From: Rhizobium sp. BG4
Lineage (GTDB): Bacteria; Pseudomonadota; Alphaproteobacteria; Rhizobiales; Rhizobiaceae
Reading direction: 5' to 3'
NCBI RefSeq assembly: GCF_016864575.1
Contig: NZ_CP044125.1
Span: 1,178,001 to 1,242,000 of the forward strand
DNA length: 64,000 nucleotides
The position numbers and the translations under genes were made by a program. Numbering within the stretch: the first letter of the stretch is position 1; each line of letters begins with the position of its first letter. Positions 35,972-45,851 of this stretch are shown in pieces. The notes under the pieces were generated by a model that was not told the DNA's origin, searched no databases, and worked only from the letters and a program-made list of their open reading frames with translations.

Positions 35972-36435
35972 GCAGCTTCGCTTTCAGCTTCCGGGAAGAG
36001 GGCTTCGAGTTCGATCAGGCAGATCATCCGCTTGTCGATCGACAGGATGCCGCGGGCAAACTGACGCTGGATATCGGATGCGATTTCCGGGGTCGGCTGG
36101 ATATGCTGCTCGGTCACCGTGAGGATATCCGAGACAGCATCGACCAGCAGACCGACGACCTTCCGCTTGACCTGCGCCACGATGATGACGTGGCGCGGGG
36201 TCGGTTCGGCCGCCTTCATTCCAAGGCGGGCCGACAGATCGATGATCGGCAGGACCGCGCCGCGGAGGTTGATGACGCCGATGACATAGGCAGGCGCATG
36301 CGGCATGGGCGTTGCAGGCGTCCAGCCGCGAATTTCGCGCACCGCCATGATATTCACGCAAAATTCCTGGTCACCGATGCGGAAAGCGATGAGCTCGCTA
36401 TCCCCATGGTTCAGATTTTTTACGCCGTACGACAT
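35968..36435 (-). CDS. cheW: Chemotaxis coupling protein CheW
   Basis: Adaptor between receptors and CheA, 155 residues. The CheW fold is visible: [52 protein letters not shown]. It is 4 bp after cheA and overlaps cheR by 4 bp. Confidence 0.96.
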   Translation of the reverse strand: MSYGVKNLNHGDSELIAFRIGDQEFCVNIMAVREIRGWTPATPMPHAPAYVIGVINLRGAVLPIIDLSARLGMKAAEPTPRHVIIVAQVKRKVVGLLVDAVSDILTVTEQHIQPTPEIASDIQRQFARGILSIDKRMICLIELEALFPEAESEAA

Positions 36436-36439
36436 CGTC

Positions 36440-38734
36440 TTATCCTACCGCTGCCAGGGAGATTTCCTGCTTCAAGGCCTGGCCGCGCGAGGCGCCGACC
36501 ACCGCATCGACGTCGAGGATGAGCGCCACGCGCCCGTCGCCGAGGATCGTTGCAGCCGCGATACCCGGAACGTGGGTATAGTTGGCTTCGAGGCTCTTGA
36601 TGACGACCTGACGCTGACCCTGGATGGCATCGACCATCAGAGCGCGCTGACCGCCGCCTTCGGATTCCACCAGCAGGGCAACGCCTTCGACCGGGTTTGC
36701 CTGGGTTGCGCGGAAGTTCAGGATCCGCCCGACATCCACCAGCGGGCAGAAGGAGTTACGGATCGAGATCAGGCGATGGCTCGCACCGAAGGAGTGGATC
36801 GCGGAGGCTTCCGGCTGGAGCGTCTCGACGATCGCCGTCAGCGGCACGACCAGCGTCTGGCCGGCAACCGTGACGACCATGCCGTCGAGGACGGCGAGCG
36901 TCAGCGGCAGGCTCATCGTGAAGACCGAACCCTGGCCCGGCTTCGAGGTGATGTTGATACGGCCGCCGAGTGCCTGGATCGAGCGCTTGACGACGTCCAT
37001 GCCGACGCCGCGGCCCGAGATGTCGGAGATCTTGTCGGCCGTGGAGAAGCCCGGCAGGAAGATCAGGTTGTCGATTTCTTCATCCGACAGGTTGGCATCG
37101 GCCGGGATCAGCTCGTTGGCGATTGCCTTCTGCTTGACCTTTTCGCGGTTGATGCCGGCGCCGTCGTCGGCGAGTTCGATCAGGATGCGGCCCGAACGAT
37201 GCTTTGCAGTGAGGCGGACGGTGCCTTCGGCGCTCTTGCCGGCGGCTGCGCGTCTTTCCGGCGATTCGATGCCGTGGTCGACGGCGTTTCGGATCATATG
37301 CGTCAGCGGTTCGGCGATCTTGTCGATAACCGTCTTGTCGACTTCGGTGTTCTCACCTTCGGTGATCAGGCGGATCGACTTGCCGGTCATGTCGGCGATT
37401 TCGCGAACGATACGCGACATACGCTGGAAGACCGGCTTTACCGGCTGCGCGCGGATCGCCATGACCGAGTCCTGGATCTCGCGGGTGAGCTGCTGCAGCT
37501 CTTCGAGGCCCATGTTGATCGAGGACGTACCGGTCGTGTCGTTTTCGATGACGCTCTGCGAGAGCATCGCCTGGTTGATGACAAGCTCGCCGACGAGGTT
37601 GATCAGGCGGTCGACGCGATCGAGATCGACGCGGATCGTCTGGCCTGCGCTGTTGGCAGCAGCATTGTTCTGGGCTGCTGCGGCAGCAGCGGCACTGGCG
37701 GCAGCAGCCGATTCCTTCTTCTCGACACGGGCAGCGGCAGCGGCCATCTGCGTGACGTTGGAAGCGGTCTCAGCGGCAGCAACGGCTGCGGCAACATCCG
37801 ACTTTGCGGGCTCGACCGGTGCTTCAGGCGCATCGTCGAGGGCCGAGAGATCGAACGGAACCGGGATCATCGGCAGCTCTTCGTTCGAAGCTTCCGCGGA
37901 CTTGGCGTCCTCGACCGGCGTCACGGTCAGTTCGCAATCCCATTCGGCAAATTCGAAGACGGTGCGGATGGCGTCTTCACCCTTGTCCGTCTTGAGCGTG
38001 ACATTCCAGAAGAAATAGGCAGCTTCCGGATCGATCTCGTCGAGGCCGACGAGCGCGTCCATGTTGCAGTAGATGCTCATCTCGCCGAGGCGGGAGAGAT
38101 CGCGCAGCAGCAGCGTTGCGTCGTTACCCTTGGAATAGAGGTCCGAGCGCGGCTTGAAGGTGATCTCGTAGGCCGGCAGATCGGAACCGGCTTCTTCTTC
38201 ATCGCCGAAATCGCCGAAGGAGAAGGGGATCGGCTGGAAACCGCTATCATCGGTCGGAGCCGGGGCTGCGGCAACGGGTGCCGCGGCCGGAGCAGGCTTT
38301 GCAGCCGCTTTCGGTGCGGGCGCTTCGGCGGCAGCCGACGACGACGGCATTTCGCCGTGTGCCAGAGCCTCGAGCTCCTTCACCAGGCCGCGGCTGCGGC
38401 TTTCATCGATGCTGCCGCCATCGCGGGCAGCATTCGTCAAGTCGGCCAGAACGTCGGCCGACTTCAGCATGACCTTCAGGACGTCCTGATTAGGCTCAAG
38501 CTTGTTGGAACGAACGCAATCAAGTGTGGTCTCGAATACATGGGCGAAAGCGACGAGATCATCCAGACCGAAGGCGCCAGCGCCGCCCTTGATCGAATGG
38601 ACGGCACGGAACACCGCGTTGACGGTTTCCGGATCACGATCGCCATCATTCATTTTCATGAGACCGGATTCCAGTTCGGCGAGCTGCTCCTCGCACTCCT
38701 GGAAAAAGATCTCTTTGATTTCGTTCATATCCAT
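36440..38734 (-). CDS. cheA: Chemotaxis histidine kinase CheA
   Basis: Kinase that phosphorylates CheY1, CheY2 and CheB. The 764-residue protein has an HPt domain with phospho-His46 ([14 protein letters not shown]), an Ala/Pro linker and a P2-like region (about 160-310). A dimerisation helix pair follows ([18 protein letters not shown]). The ATPase domain has [21 protein letters not shown] and GRGVGMDVV, and there is a C-terminal CheW-like domain. Poly-Ala stretches lie in the linker near residues 325-370. Confidence 0.97.
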   Translation of the reverse strand: MDMNEIKEIFFQECEEQLAELESGLMKMNDGDRDPETVNAVFRAVHSIKGGAGAFGLDDLVAFAHVFETTLDCVRSNKLEPNQDVLKVMLKSADVLADLTNAARDGGSIDESRSRGLVKELEALAHGEMPSSSAAAEAPAPKAAAKPAPAAAPVAAAPAPTDDSGFQPIPFSFGDFGDEEEAGSDLPAYEITFKPRSDLYSKGNDATLLLRDLSRLGEMSIYCNMDALVGLDEIDPEAAYFFWNVTLKTDKGEDAIRTVFEFAEWDCELTVTPVEDAKSAEASNEELPMIPVPFDLSALDDAPEAPVEPAKSDVAAAVAAAETASNVTQMAAAAARVEKKESAAAASAAAAAAAQNNAAANSAGQTIRVDLDRVDRLINLVGELVINQAMLSQSVIENDTTGTSSINMGLEELQQLTREIQDSVMAIRAQPVKPVFQRMSRIVREIADMTGKSIRLITEGENTEVDKTVIDKIAEPLTHMIRNAVDHGIESPERRAAAGKSAEGTVRLTAKHRSGRILIELADDGAGINREKVKQKAIANELIPADANLSDEEIDNLIFLPGFSTADKISDISGRGVGMDVVKRSIQALGGRINITSKPGQGSVFTMSLPLTLAVLDGMVVTVAGQTLVVPLTAIVETLQPEASAIHSFGASHRLISIRNSFCPLVDVGRILNFRATQANPVEGVALLVESEGGGQRALMVDAIQGQRQVVIKSLEANYTHVPGIAAATILGDGRVALILDVDAVVGASRGQALKQEISLAAVG

Positions 38735-38751
38735 AGGAGAAATTCCTGGGT

Positions 38752-39117
38752 TTAAGCGGTTACACGCTCAATGGCATCTATCAGCTTGGCAGGGTCGAAA
38801 GGCTTTACGATCCAGCCCGTCGCACCGGCCTGGCGGGCACGGTTCTTCTTTTCGGCATCGCTCTCGGTGGTCAGCACCAGGATCGGGATCGCGCGGTACT
38901 TTTCGTTGCGGCGAACACCTTCGATGAAGCCGAAACCGTCGAGACGCGGCATGTTGATGTCGGTCACGATGACGTCAGGGTTCGACTCTTCGAGAACTTC
39001 GAGGCCCTCGACACCATCTTCCGCCTGGATCGTCTCGAAGCCCGCATTGTTGAGCGTCACGAGAAGCATGTTTCGGATCGTCCGTGAATCATCCACGGTA
39101 AGCACTTTTTTCTTCAT
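38752..39117 (-). CDS. cheY1: Chemotaxis response regulator CheY1 (phosphate sink)
   Basis: Single-domain receiver, 121 residues, with Asp9/Asp10, phospho-Asp53, Thr83 and Lys105. In S. meliloti CheY1 takes phosphate from CheY2-P via CheA, replacing CheZ; no cheZ is visible here either. It overlaps cheS by 4 bp. Confidence 0.95.
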   Translation of the reverse strand: MKKKVLTVDDSRTIRNMLLVTLNNAGFETIQAEDGVEGLEVLEESNPDVIVTDINMPRLDGFGFIEGVRRNEKYRAIPILVLTTESDAEKKNRARQAGATGWIVKPFDPAKLIDAIERVTA

Positions 39118-39410
39118 TGCCGGATCTCCTTGGCAAGCAGGTGGTCTATATCGACGCCGACCAGCTGCATGGTTTTTTCGAATGCATCAGACACTTTCGA
39201 GAACTTGAAAGACTGCTTGTCCTGATCCCAGGTCTTTTCCGCAGCCATCAGCACCTGTGCGCAGAGGCCACCAACACGCTCGACGCCCGATGCATCGATG
39301 ACGATGTCGCTGCCGCGCATGGAAAGAAGCTTGTCGCGGAGTGCTGTCGCTTCATTGAGATCGAGTACCGCTGCAAGATTAAGCGTCTTGCCGCTCTTCT
39401 TCGCTGCCAT
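39114..39410 (-). CDS. cheS: STAS-domain chemotaxis protein CheS (also annotated CheX)
   Basis: A 98-residue protein, almost the 97 of S. meliloti CheS, which binds CheA and speeds CheY1 dephosphorylation. STAS-like pattern: TLNLAAVLDLNEATALRDKL, SDIVIDASGVERVGGLCAQV. It is the second gene of the che operon, 63 bp after icpA, and overlaps cheY1 by 4 bp. Confidence 0.88.
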   Translation of the reverse strand: MAAKKSGKTLNLAAVLDLNEATALRDKLLSMRGSDIVIDASGVERVGGLCAQVLMAAEKTWDQDKQSFKFSKVSDAFEKTMQLVGVDIDHLLAKEIRQ

Positions 39411-39473
39411 CAGCCTGTCCTTGTCCCCTTGTGTCCAACCCGCAAAAGCGAGCGGACCTCATATTCCGATAGG

Positions 39474-41102
39474 TTAGTAAACATTCCGTCCTCCGAAGCT
39501 TGCTGCGGGGCGGGAAAAGTCGAAATCTTCGTTGTCGAACTGCTCGTCGAGTGTCACCGGCTGGGCGGCGATCTCGACGCGCGGCGCTGCTGCGCGAACC
39601 GGTTCGCGGCGCGCCGGCTGGGCGTTTTCGCGGGCGATGCGGAATTCGCGGATCGTCTGGCCGAGTTCGAGAATGACGGTGTGCAGATGATCGGCACCAT
39701 CGGCCGAATGGCGGGCTGCATTGGCATTGGCTGCGACACCGGCGCTCAGGCTCTTCACCTCGCCGGTGACTGCATCGAGGCTTGCGGCATGCTCGCCGGT
39801 ATTGACGGCAATCGCGGCGATCGCCTCGTTGATGCCGGTGACCTGGCGGACGATGCTGCCGATCGAATCCTGGGTGCGGCCGACCATCTGGACGCCGGCA
39901 TCGACCTGCGCCTTGGTGGTCGTCACCAGCGTCTTGATCTCGCGGGCGGCATCTGCCGAGCGCTGCGCCAGAGCGCGGACTTCCTGAGCGACGACGGCAA
40001 AGCCGCGGCCGGATTCACCGGCGCGGGCAGCCTCGATACCGGCGTTCAGCGCCAGAAGGTTGGTCTGGAAGGCGATCTCGTCGATGGCGCCGATGATCTG
40101 GCCGATCTTCTCCGCCGACTGCTCGATATCGGCCATGGCGGTGATCGCCCGGCCGACGACGGCGCCGCTCTCTTCGGCCGCAACGCGCGTCGAAGCGGCG
40201 GCCTGTTCGGCGGCGCGGCTTCCCGTCGCCCCCTGACGAACGCTTTCGGCGATCGCCTGCAGCGCAGCAGCCGAGGACTGCAGCTCGCCGGCATGACCGG
40301 CGGCGTGACCCGCAAAGTTCTTCGACGCCTCGGAAAGCGAGCGCGTCGACTGCTCTGCCTTCTGGGTGCGATCGGAGATCCCTACGAATTCTGCCTGGAC
40401 GGCGTCGAGCGCGGCGTTGAGGGCCGCGGCAAGTTCCGCATGGGCGCCATCGGCCTCGACGGGAGCGCGAACCGTAAGGTCGCGGGCGGCAAGACCATCG
40501 ATGACGTCGCCGAAGATGCAGGCGATATCTGCCTTGTCCTTCTCGCGCTGCTCGGAGAGCACGCGGCCCTGCGATGCGCGCAGGGCATTGAAGCGGAGCG
40601 AAACAGCGATTTCGACATCGACCATCACGAGGCGGATGATCGCCGTCATCATCTCGCTGATTTCCTTGGCGCGCCGCTTGGCGCCCGGAAGCAGCGGCTT
40701 GCCGGCGAGATCACTCGCGAGACCGGAGATGATATGCTCGAGCATGACGCCGTGGCCGGCGACGTGCCAGCGCGGGTCGAGGCCCATCTTGCTCTGCGTA
40801 TCGGAGAGAACCTTGACGCGCTCGGCATAGAGGCTGTCGAAGCGCGCATCCGTCAGCACATCCCAGTGCGAGGATTGCAGATCGTGCAGCCGGTCGAGCT
40901 GGCGGTCGTTCTGGAAATTGCTGGCAGCGTCCGGAAATGCCTGGAAACGCTGGAAAAGATCGCGGAGACCGCTCTTCAGCTCGGTTTCGAGCAGCGGGCG
41001 GTGGCGGCGAACAAGCTCGCATTGCGCGGCATCTAGGCCGGCAAAACGCAGGCGATCACGGAGGCTGCCTGCCTGCGCGCCCTTGGCCTGATCTGATGGC
41101 AT
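39474..41102 (-). CDS. icpA: Soluble chemoreceptor IcpA with globin-like sensor
   Basis: Cytoplasmic methyl-accepting protein that heads the che operon in rhizobia. About 542 residues from the ATG at 41102; a TTG at 41114 with GGGGA 7 nt upstream adds four residues. There is no membrane helix. An N-terminal globin-coupled-sensor-like domain (about 20-175; SSHWDVL, GLDPRW) is followed by an HAMP-like segment and an MCP signalling domain with hairpin tip [20 protein letters not shown]. The position of the haem-ligating proximal His appears to be Gln103. The C-terminus has no obvious CheR-binding pentapeptide. Confidence 0.92.
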   Translation of the reverse strand: MPSDQAKGAQAGSLRDRLRFAGLDAAQCELVRRHRPLLETELKSGLRDLFQRFQAFPDAASNFQNDRQLDRLHDLQSSHWDVLTDARFDSLYAERVKVLSDTQSKMGLDPRWHVAGHGVMLEHIISGLASDLAGKPLLPGAKRRAKEISEMMTAIIRLVMVDVEIAVSLRFNALRASQGRVLSEQREKDKADIACIFGDVIDGLAARDLTVRAPVEADGAHAELAAALNAALDAVQAEFVGISDRTQKAEQSTRSLSEASKNFAGHAAGHAGELQSSAAALQAIAESVRQGATGSRAAEQAAASTRVAAEESGAVVGRAITAMADIEQSAEKIGQIIGAIDEIAFQTNLLALNAGIEAARAGESGRGFAVVAQEVRALAQRSADAAREIKTLVTTTKAQVDAGVQMVGRTQDSIGSIVRQVTGINEAIAAIAVNTGEHAASLDAVTGEVKSLSAGVAANANAARHSADGADHLHTVILELGQTIREFRIARENAQPARREPVRAAAPRVEIAAQPVTLDEQFDNEDFDFSRPAASFGGRNVY

Positions 41103-41533
41103 ATCCTGCCGCAATGCCTATCCCCAACCACATCCGGACCTGGTCCGGTGAAAAACCGTTTTGCTCCATCCGACGAGCACAATGCAGGGAAGCGGCCTTC
41201 AGCCTCCGGCAGTATGGCCGGAAGACAGGCGTCTCCCATCAACAGAAATCTGTTTCGGAAAAGAGTGGATACCGGATCGAGCCGGTACGGCGGGACGGCG
41301 TCATGCCTGGTGGGAACGAGCAACATTTCCCATTCCGACGTGTAACGCCATGTTTATGGTTAATTCCTTGCTTGAAGGTTAATGCGCTTTTTAATCAACG
41401 CAGCCGCCGAAAGCATTTTTGGAGCAACAAATGAAATAGTCCCAAGGAGTTGCAGGCGCGCTACAAGTCCTGCGCAAGCTTTGTGTTATATCGCACCCTT
41501 AAGACATGACATGATGTCGTTAAGGATAGAGCA
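41103..41533. promoter_or_regulatory. Intergenic region upstream of icpA
   Basis: About 430 bp with no gene seen. It presumably contains the che operon promoter (minus strand). GGTTAAT occurs twice, at 41358 and 41377. The plus side holds the ribosome site of the short ORF at 41534. Confidence 0.35.
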
Positions 41534-41647
41534 ATGATTGTTCTCGGATTGGGATCCTGCCTCATCGCAATTGCCACTTTGGCAGCCGTCGCCCTGCTCG
41601 ACCAGATCGAAGCACGCCGCGGCAGCATCGACCTTCGGGTTCTCTGA
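41534..41647 (+). CDS. Putative 37-residue membrane peptide
   Basis: A short reading frame with AAGGA 7 nt before its ATG. The peptide starts MIVLGLGSCLIAIATLAAVA, forming one hydrophobic segment, then a charged tail (DQIEARRGSIDLRVL). It is upstream of the ArnT-like gene on the same strand. It is too short for a homology call. The ribosome site and membrane-helix profile support a real small protein, but only moderately. Confidence 0.4.
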   Translation: MIVLGLGSCLIAIATLAAVALLDQIEARRGSIDLRVL

Positions 41648-41748
41648 AAAGCCTTTGACTGCGGCATAGTGCGGCTTTGTGAGCCGCCCTTGTTGGCAGC
41701 CTTGCTTCGCTGATGTATGGCAGGCGCCTTAACCAGCGGAAGTTCTAT

Positions 41749-43176
41749 ATGTCTGCCAGAACCGGCCTTTTCATCATTCTTGCCGTCACCTTGTGGCGCA
41801 TCGTGACGCTGCATTTCGACACGACGGATTTCTTTGTCGACGAGGCGCAATACTGGTTCTGGTCGCAAAATCTCGACTTCGGCTACTATTCCAAGCCGCC
41901 GATGATCGCCTGGTTCATCCGGGCGATGACCGATATTGCCGGTTCGACCGATATTTTCTGGGTGCGCCTCTGCGGACCGATCGTTCACGCCGCGACCGCT
42001 TTCCTGCTGATGAAGCTCGCCAAGCGCGTTGTCGGACCCGAGGTCGAGGGATGGACGGGCGCCATCTATGTGACGATGCCCGCGGTTGCCCTTTCGTCGG
42101 TGTTCTTCTCGACCGATGTCGTGCTGCTGTTCTTCATGACGATCGGACTCTGGGCCTATGCCGGCCTGACGAAGAAGTCCTCGATCGGGCTCGCGCTGCT
42201 GATGGGTGCCGCCTTCGGCTGCTCGTTCCTGTCGAAATACGCGATCCTCTTCGTCGTGCCCGGCGGATTGATTGCGCTGCTCTTCGTGCCTGCAGCGCGC
42301 ATTGCCTGGCGCGATTTCTTCATTTCCGTCGTCACGGCGCTGATCTTCGCTTCGCCGAACCTCTGGTGGAACTTCACGCATGACGCGACCACGGTTCGCC
42401 ACACCGAGGACATCGCCAAGTGGGACCAGATGAAACTGGATTTCGCCGGCGCTGCGGAATTCTTCGCTGCGCAGTTCGGCGTCGTCGGCCCGATCATCTT
42501 CTTCGCAATGCTCTGGGCCGGATGGCGGATGATCCGGGGCCGGAGTGGAGAAACGGAAAAGCTGCTTGTCTGGTTCTCGCTGCCGGTGGTGTTCCTGATC
42601 ACCCTTCAGGCATTCGTCGCCAAGGCAGAGGCCAACTGGGGCGTGACGGCCTATGTGGCCGGGACCGTGCTTGCCGTGACCGTTCTTTCGCGCCTCTGGC
42701 CGAAGGGCCTCAACATCTCGCTGATCATCGGCGCTGTCGCCAGCATCCTCTTCCCGCTGGCTACGATCTTCGCGCATGAACTCGTGTTACCCGGCGGCAA
42801 CGAGATCATGAAGCGCTATCTCGGCCGGGCCGAAATCAGCCGCGAAGCCGCCGTGCTTGCCAAGCAGGCCGGGACCGCGACGATCGTCACCGACAACCGC
42901 GATTTCGTTGCCGACATGTTCCACACGCTGCGCAACGAGCCGGTAAAGATCTATGCCCGGGCGCCGGTCGATCTGCCGAACAGCTATTACGAGCAGAACT
43001 TCGCCCTGCCCGCGGGTTCGCAGGAGCCGGTGCTTTTCGTCAGCCGCAACGAATTTACCTGCACCACCGGCACGGCCGAGCTGGTGAAGAGCTGGCAGCC
43101 GGCCGACGGTTACTATCGCGGCAAGGACGTCTACGCCTACAAGATGCCGGGTAGCTGCCTCGACCGGCAGCGCTAG
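41749..43176 (+). CDS. ArnT/PMT-like lipid-linked sugar transferase (GT83)
   Basis: Polytopic inner-membrane glycosyltransferase of 475 residues that uses a polyprenyl-phosphate sugar. Catalytic acidic pair Asp31-Glu32 (FFVDEAQYWFW) lies in the first periplasmic loop, with YYSKPPMIAWFI soon after, as in the ArnT/Rgt family. About 10-12 membrane helices and a periplasmic C-terminal domain follow. Start at MSARTGLF (GCGGAAG upstream); an earlier in-frame ATG at 41713 is less likely. In R. leguminosarum RgtA/B of this family add galacturonic acid to LPS core, so an LPS or lipid A substrate is plausible. Confidence 0.88.
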   Translation: MSARTGLFIILAVTLWRIVTLHFDTTDFFVDEAQYWFWSQNLDFGYYSKPPMIAWFIRAMTDIAGSTDIFWVRLCGPIVHAATAFLLMKLAKRVVGPEVEGWTGAIYVTMPAVALSSVFFSTDVVLLFFMTIGLWAYAGLTKKSSIGLALLMGAAFGCSFLSKYAILFVVPGGLIALLFVPAARIAWRDFFISVVTALIFASPNLWWNFTHDATTVRHTEDIAKWDQMKLDFAGAAEFFAAQFGVVGPIIFFAMLWAGWRMIRGRSGETEKLLVWFSLPVVFLITLQAFVAKAEANWGVTAYVAGTVLAVTVLSRLWPKGLNISLIIGAVASILFPLATIFAHELVLPGGNEIMKRYLGRAEISREAAVLAKQAGTATIVTDNRDFVADMFHTLRNEPVKIYARAPVDLPNSYYEQNFALPAGSQEPVLFVSRNEFTCTTGTAELVKSWQPADGYYRGKDVYAYKMPGSCLDRQR

Positions 43177-43436
43177 GCAGGCGCTTGCGGGGGCAGGCAG
43201 AGACCGGTCCCCGCGCCTTCCACATCGACGAATCTCACGCCGCCTTCCTCGAAGGCGAGGCGCAGCTGTGCCTCGGTCGCACGGTGGATTTCGTGGTGCC
43301 GGCCTTCATAGTCGCGTATCGTACTGCGTGAGACGGCGGCCTTGTCGGCAAGGTCGCTCTGCGTCCAATCGAGCAAACCTCGGGCAGCGCGGCATAAAGC
43401 AGGCGTCAGAATTGTTTCTTTAGCGCCTTGACCCAT
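43173..43436 (-). CDS. XRE-family helix-turn-helix regulator
   Basis: An 87-residue DNA-binding protein. HTH: ALCRAARGLLDWTQSDLADK, AAVSRSTIRDYEGR, and the C-terminal EEGGVRFVD common in small rhizobial XRE proteins. It overlaps the 3' end of the ArnT-like gene by 4 bp on the opposite strand and is divergent from the antiporter gene 80 bp away, which it might control. Confidence 0.82.
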   Translation of the reverse strand: MGQGAKETILTPALCRAARGLLDWTQSDLADKAAVSRSTIRDYEGRHHEIHRATEAQLRLAFEEGGVRFVDVEGAGTGLCLPPQAPA

Positions 43437-43515
43437 GATTTCAAGTCACCCATATTGGTCAACATAAGCCATATATGTCATGTTTTGAACGGGAATACCA
43501 GATCGGGAGATTGCG

Positions 43516-45327
43516 ATGCCGCACGACACACCTTTGATTTCGACAATCGTCGGAGGTCTCGTGCTGGCGTTTATCTTCGGCGCCATCGCCAATAGGCTGA
43601 AGCTGCCGCCGCTGGTGGGCTATCTGCTCGCCGGTATTCTCGTCGGGCCACATACGCCCGGCTACGTCGCTGACCAGAATCTCGCTCCCGAACTCGCCGA
43701 AATCGGCGTCATCCTGCTGATGTTCGGCGTCGGCCTGCATTTTTCTCTCAAGGATCTCCTTTCCGTCCGCGGCATCGCGGTGCCCGGCGCGATCGTGCAG
43801 ATCGGCTTTGCGACGTTGCTTGGCTGGGGTCTCGGCTGGCTGATGGGCTGGCCGACGGGCGGCAGCCTGGTCTTCGGCCTTGCGCTGTCGGTCGCCTCGA
43901 CCGTCGTGCTTCTGAAGGCCTTGCAGGAGCGGCGCCTCGTCGAGACGGAGCGCGGCAAGATCGCCGTCGGCTGGCTGATCGTCGAAGACCTTGCCATGGT
44001 TCTGGCACTCGTTCTGATCCCGGCGGCTGCCAGCATCGGCGGTGGCGAGCATGCGACGGTCGAGCCGCTCTCGGCTGGTCTGAACCGCCTGCTCGGCCTC
44101 GACCTCGGCATCGGCGGCATCATCGGCATGACGCTGGTCAAGGTGGCGCTGTTCGTGGCGCTGATGCTGATCTTCGGCCGCAAGTTGATCCCCTGGACGA
44201 TGCATCGCATCGCCCATACCGGTTCTCGCGAACTCTTCCGCCTCGGCGTCCTCGCCATCGCGCTCGGCGTTGCCTTCGGCGCCTCGAAGATGTTCGGCGT
44301 CTCGCTGGCGCTCGGTGCCTTCTTCGCCGGCATGGTTCTCGCCGAAAGCGAGCTCAGCCACCGCGCCGCGCAGGAAAGCCTGCCGCTGCGCGATGCCTTC
44401 GCGGTTCTCTTCTTCGTTTCGGTCGGCATGCTGTTCGACCCGAACATTCTGATCGAGAAGCCGCTGCCGGTTCTCGCCACCGTCTTCATCATCGTCATCG
44501 GCAAGTCGGTCGCCGCCTTGCTGATCGTGCTGCTGTTCAGGAAATCGGTGGGCACGGCGCTGACGATTTCGGCGAGCCTTGGTCAGATCGGCGAATTCTC
44601 CTTCATCCTCGCGGCGCTTGGCGTCGATCTCGGCCTGTTGCCGGAAGAAGGACGCGATCTCATCCTCGCCGGTGCGATCATCTCGATCATTCTCAACCCG
44701 GCGCTGTTTTATCTCTGCGATCGCATCAAGCCCCTCCTGGAGCGCCCGAAGCGCGAGGAGCCAGCGGCAGAGGAGTCCCAGGAGTCCGCCCCCGTCGAGC
44801 CTATCCAGCCGGAGGAGGACGACATCCAGCCGACGTCCCTGTCCGGCCATGTGATCCTCGTCGGCCATGGCCGCGTGGGCAGCATCGTCGGACAGAACCT
44901 GAAATCGTCTGGCACCCCGTTCCTGGTCATCGAAGATTCCGAAAAGCGCATCGAAGAGCTCTCGGCCCAGGGCGTCGAGACGGTGCTCGGCAACGCAGCA
45001 GCGCGAGAGGTGCTGGATCTCGCCAATCTCAACGGCGCCCGCAGCCTGGTCATCGCCATTCCGAATGCCTTTGAGGCGTGCCACGTGGCGGAGCTCGGCC
45101 GTACGGTCAACCCCTCGATTCTGATCGTCGCGCGGGCGCATTCGGATGCCGAGGTGGAAGAACTCAAGCAATATGGCGCCGATACCGTGATCATGGGCGA
45201 GCGAGAAATCGCCATGGGGATGGTTGACCGGCTCGCTCAAGTGCATCATGACAGACCAGCCTATGAAGATGGGCCGGAGACTGATACAATTCCGCCCGCG
45301 GCCACAGAGCCGCCGGAGAAAGAATGA
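43516..45327 (+). CDS. Monovalent cation:proton antiporter, KefB/YbaL type (CPA2)
   Basis: Potassium/proton exchanger, 603 residues. Twelve or thirteen membrane helices lie in residues 1-405 (GAIANRLKLPPLVGYLLAGI, AEIGVILLMFGVGLHFS), followed by a Pro/Glu linker and a TrkA-N Rossmann domain from about 440 (HVILVGHGRVGS). No glutathione-sensing partner gene (KefF/G type) is adjacent, so YbaL-like is the better match than KefB proper. Confidence 0.88.
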   Translation: MPHDTPLISTIVGGLVLAFIFGAIANRLKLPPLVGYLLAGILVGPHTPGYVADQNLAPELAEIGVILLMFGVGLHFSLKDLLSVRGIAVPGAIVQIGFATLLGWGLGWLMGWPTGGSLVFGLALSVASTVVLLKALQERRLVETERGKIAVGWLIVEDLAMVLALVLIPAAASIGGGEHATVEPLSAGLNRLLGLDLGIGGIIGMTLVKVALFVALMLIFGRKLIPWTMHRIAHTGSRELFRLGVLAIALGVAFGASKMFGVSLALGAFFAGMVLAESELSHRAAQESLPLRDAFAVLFFVSVGMLFDPNILIEKPLPVLATVFIIVIGKSVAALLIVLLFRKSVGTALTISASLGQIGEFSFILAALGVDLGLLPEEGRDLILAGAIISIILNPALFYLCDRIKPLLERPKREEPAAEESQESAPVEPIQPEEDDIQPTSLSGHVILVGHGRVGSIVGQNLKSSGTPFLVIEDSEKRIEELSAQGVETVLGNAAAREVLDLANLNGARSLVIAIPNAFEACHVAELGRTVNPSILIVARAHSDAEVEELKQYGADTVIMGEREIAMGMVDRLAQVHHDRPAYEDGPETDTIPPAATEPPEKE

Positions 45328-45384
45328 CGGGTTTTTGCGCTTTTGAGCCGGTTTGAGAGCGAGATCGCAGGACATGACGAGGGA

Positions 45385-45762
45385 ATGCCGGATGCGCGCC
45401 GCCTGAGCGCTCGCATCGCCGTTTCCCTCTTGCTTGCCGTCTTCGCTTATCTCGGCCTGCTTTTCGGCGGCAACCTGGTTATTGGCCCCGACTCCCAGAG
45501 CAATAATGCGCTGAGCGCGCCCGGCAAGGAAAGCCAGCCGCTGCAGCTGACGGCGCGTGAAGCCGTGCGCGGGCTGCTTGCCACCGAGCGCAAGATCGCG
45601 CCGAAACAGACACTGCACGATTCCGATGCCGCGGCCCTGCCGCTGCTTGCGCATCTCGCATTCGCCGAATGGCCAGCACCTGCGCCTGCAGGCATCGCCG
45701 ATACGGTCATCCGGCCTGCCGCCCCGGCGGCCCATCAGCCCCGCGCACCGCCGGTCGCCTGA
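45385..45762 (+). CDS. Hypothetical membrane-anchored protein
   Basis: A 125-residue product between the antiporter and secDF. One membrane helix is predicted near residues 11-34 (VSLLLAVFAYLGLLFGGN), followed by an Ala/Pro-rich tail. Start at ATG 45385 (GAGG close upstream); a TTG at 45343 would add 14 residues. No family recognised. It is AP-rich, so coding is likely but not certain. Confidence 0.5.
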   Translation: MPDARRLSARIAVSLLLAVFAYLGLLFGGNLVIGPDSQSNNALSAPGKESQPLQLTAREAVRGLLATERKIAPKQTLHDSDAAALPLLAHLAFAEWPAPAPAGIADTVIRPAAPAAHQPRAPPVA

Positions 45763-45851
45763 TTTTCCGCGCCCCTGACGGGCGCCTCCAGAACTGCAGA
45801 GACACAGCCAGCGCCTTGCGCCGGCCTCCATTTATTCAAGGAACTGAAAGA

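Noticed and set aside
36305..38755. 816-codon plus-strand frame opposite cheA
   Set aside because: Antisense shadow of a certain gene; composition (Arg/Asp/Gly) and lack of motifs argue against coding.
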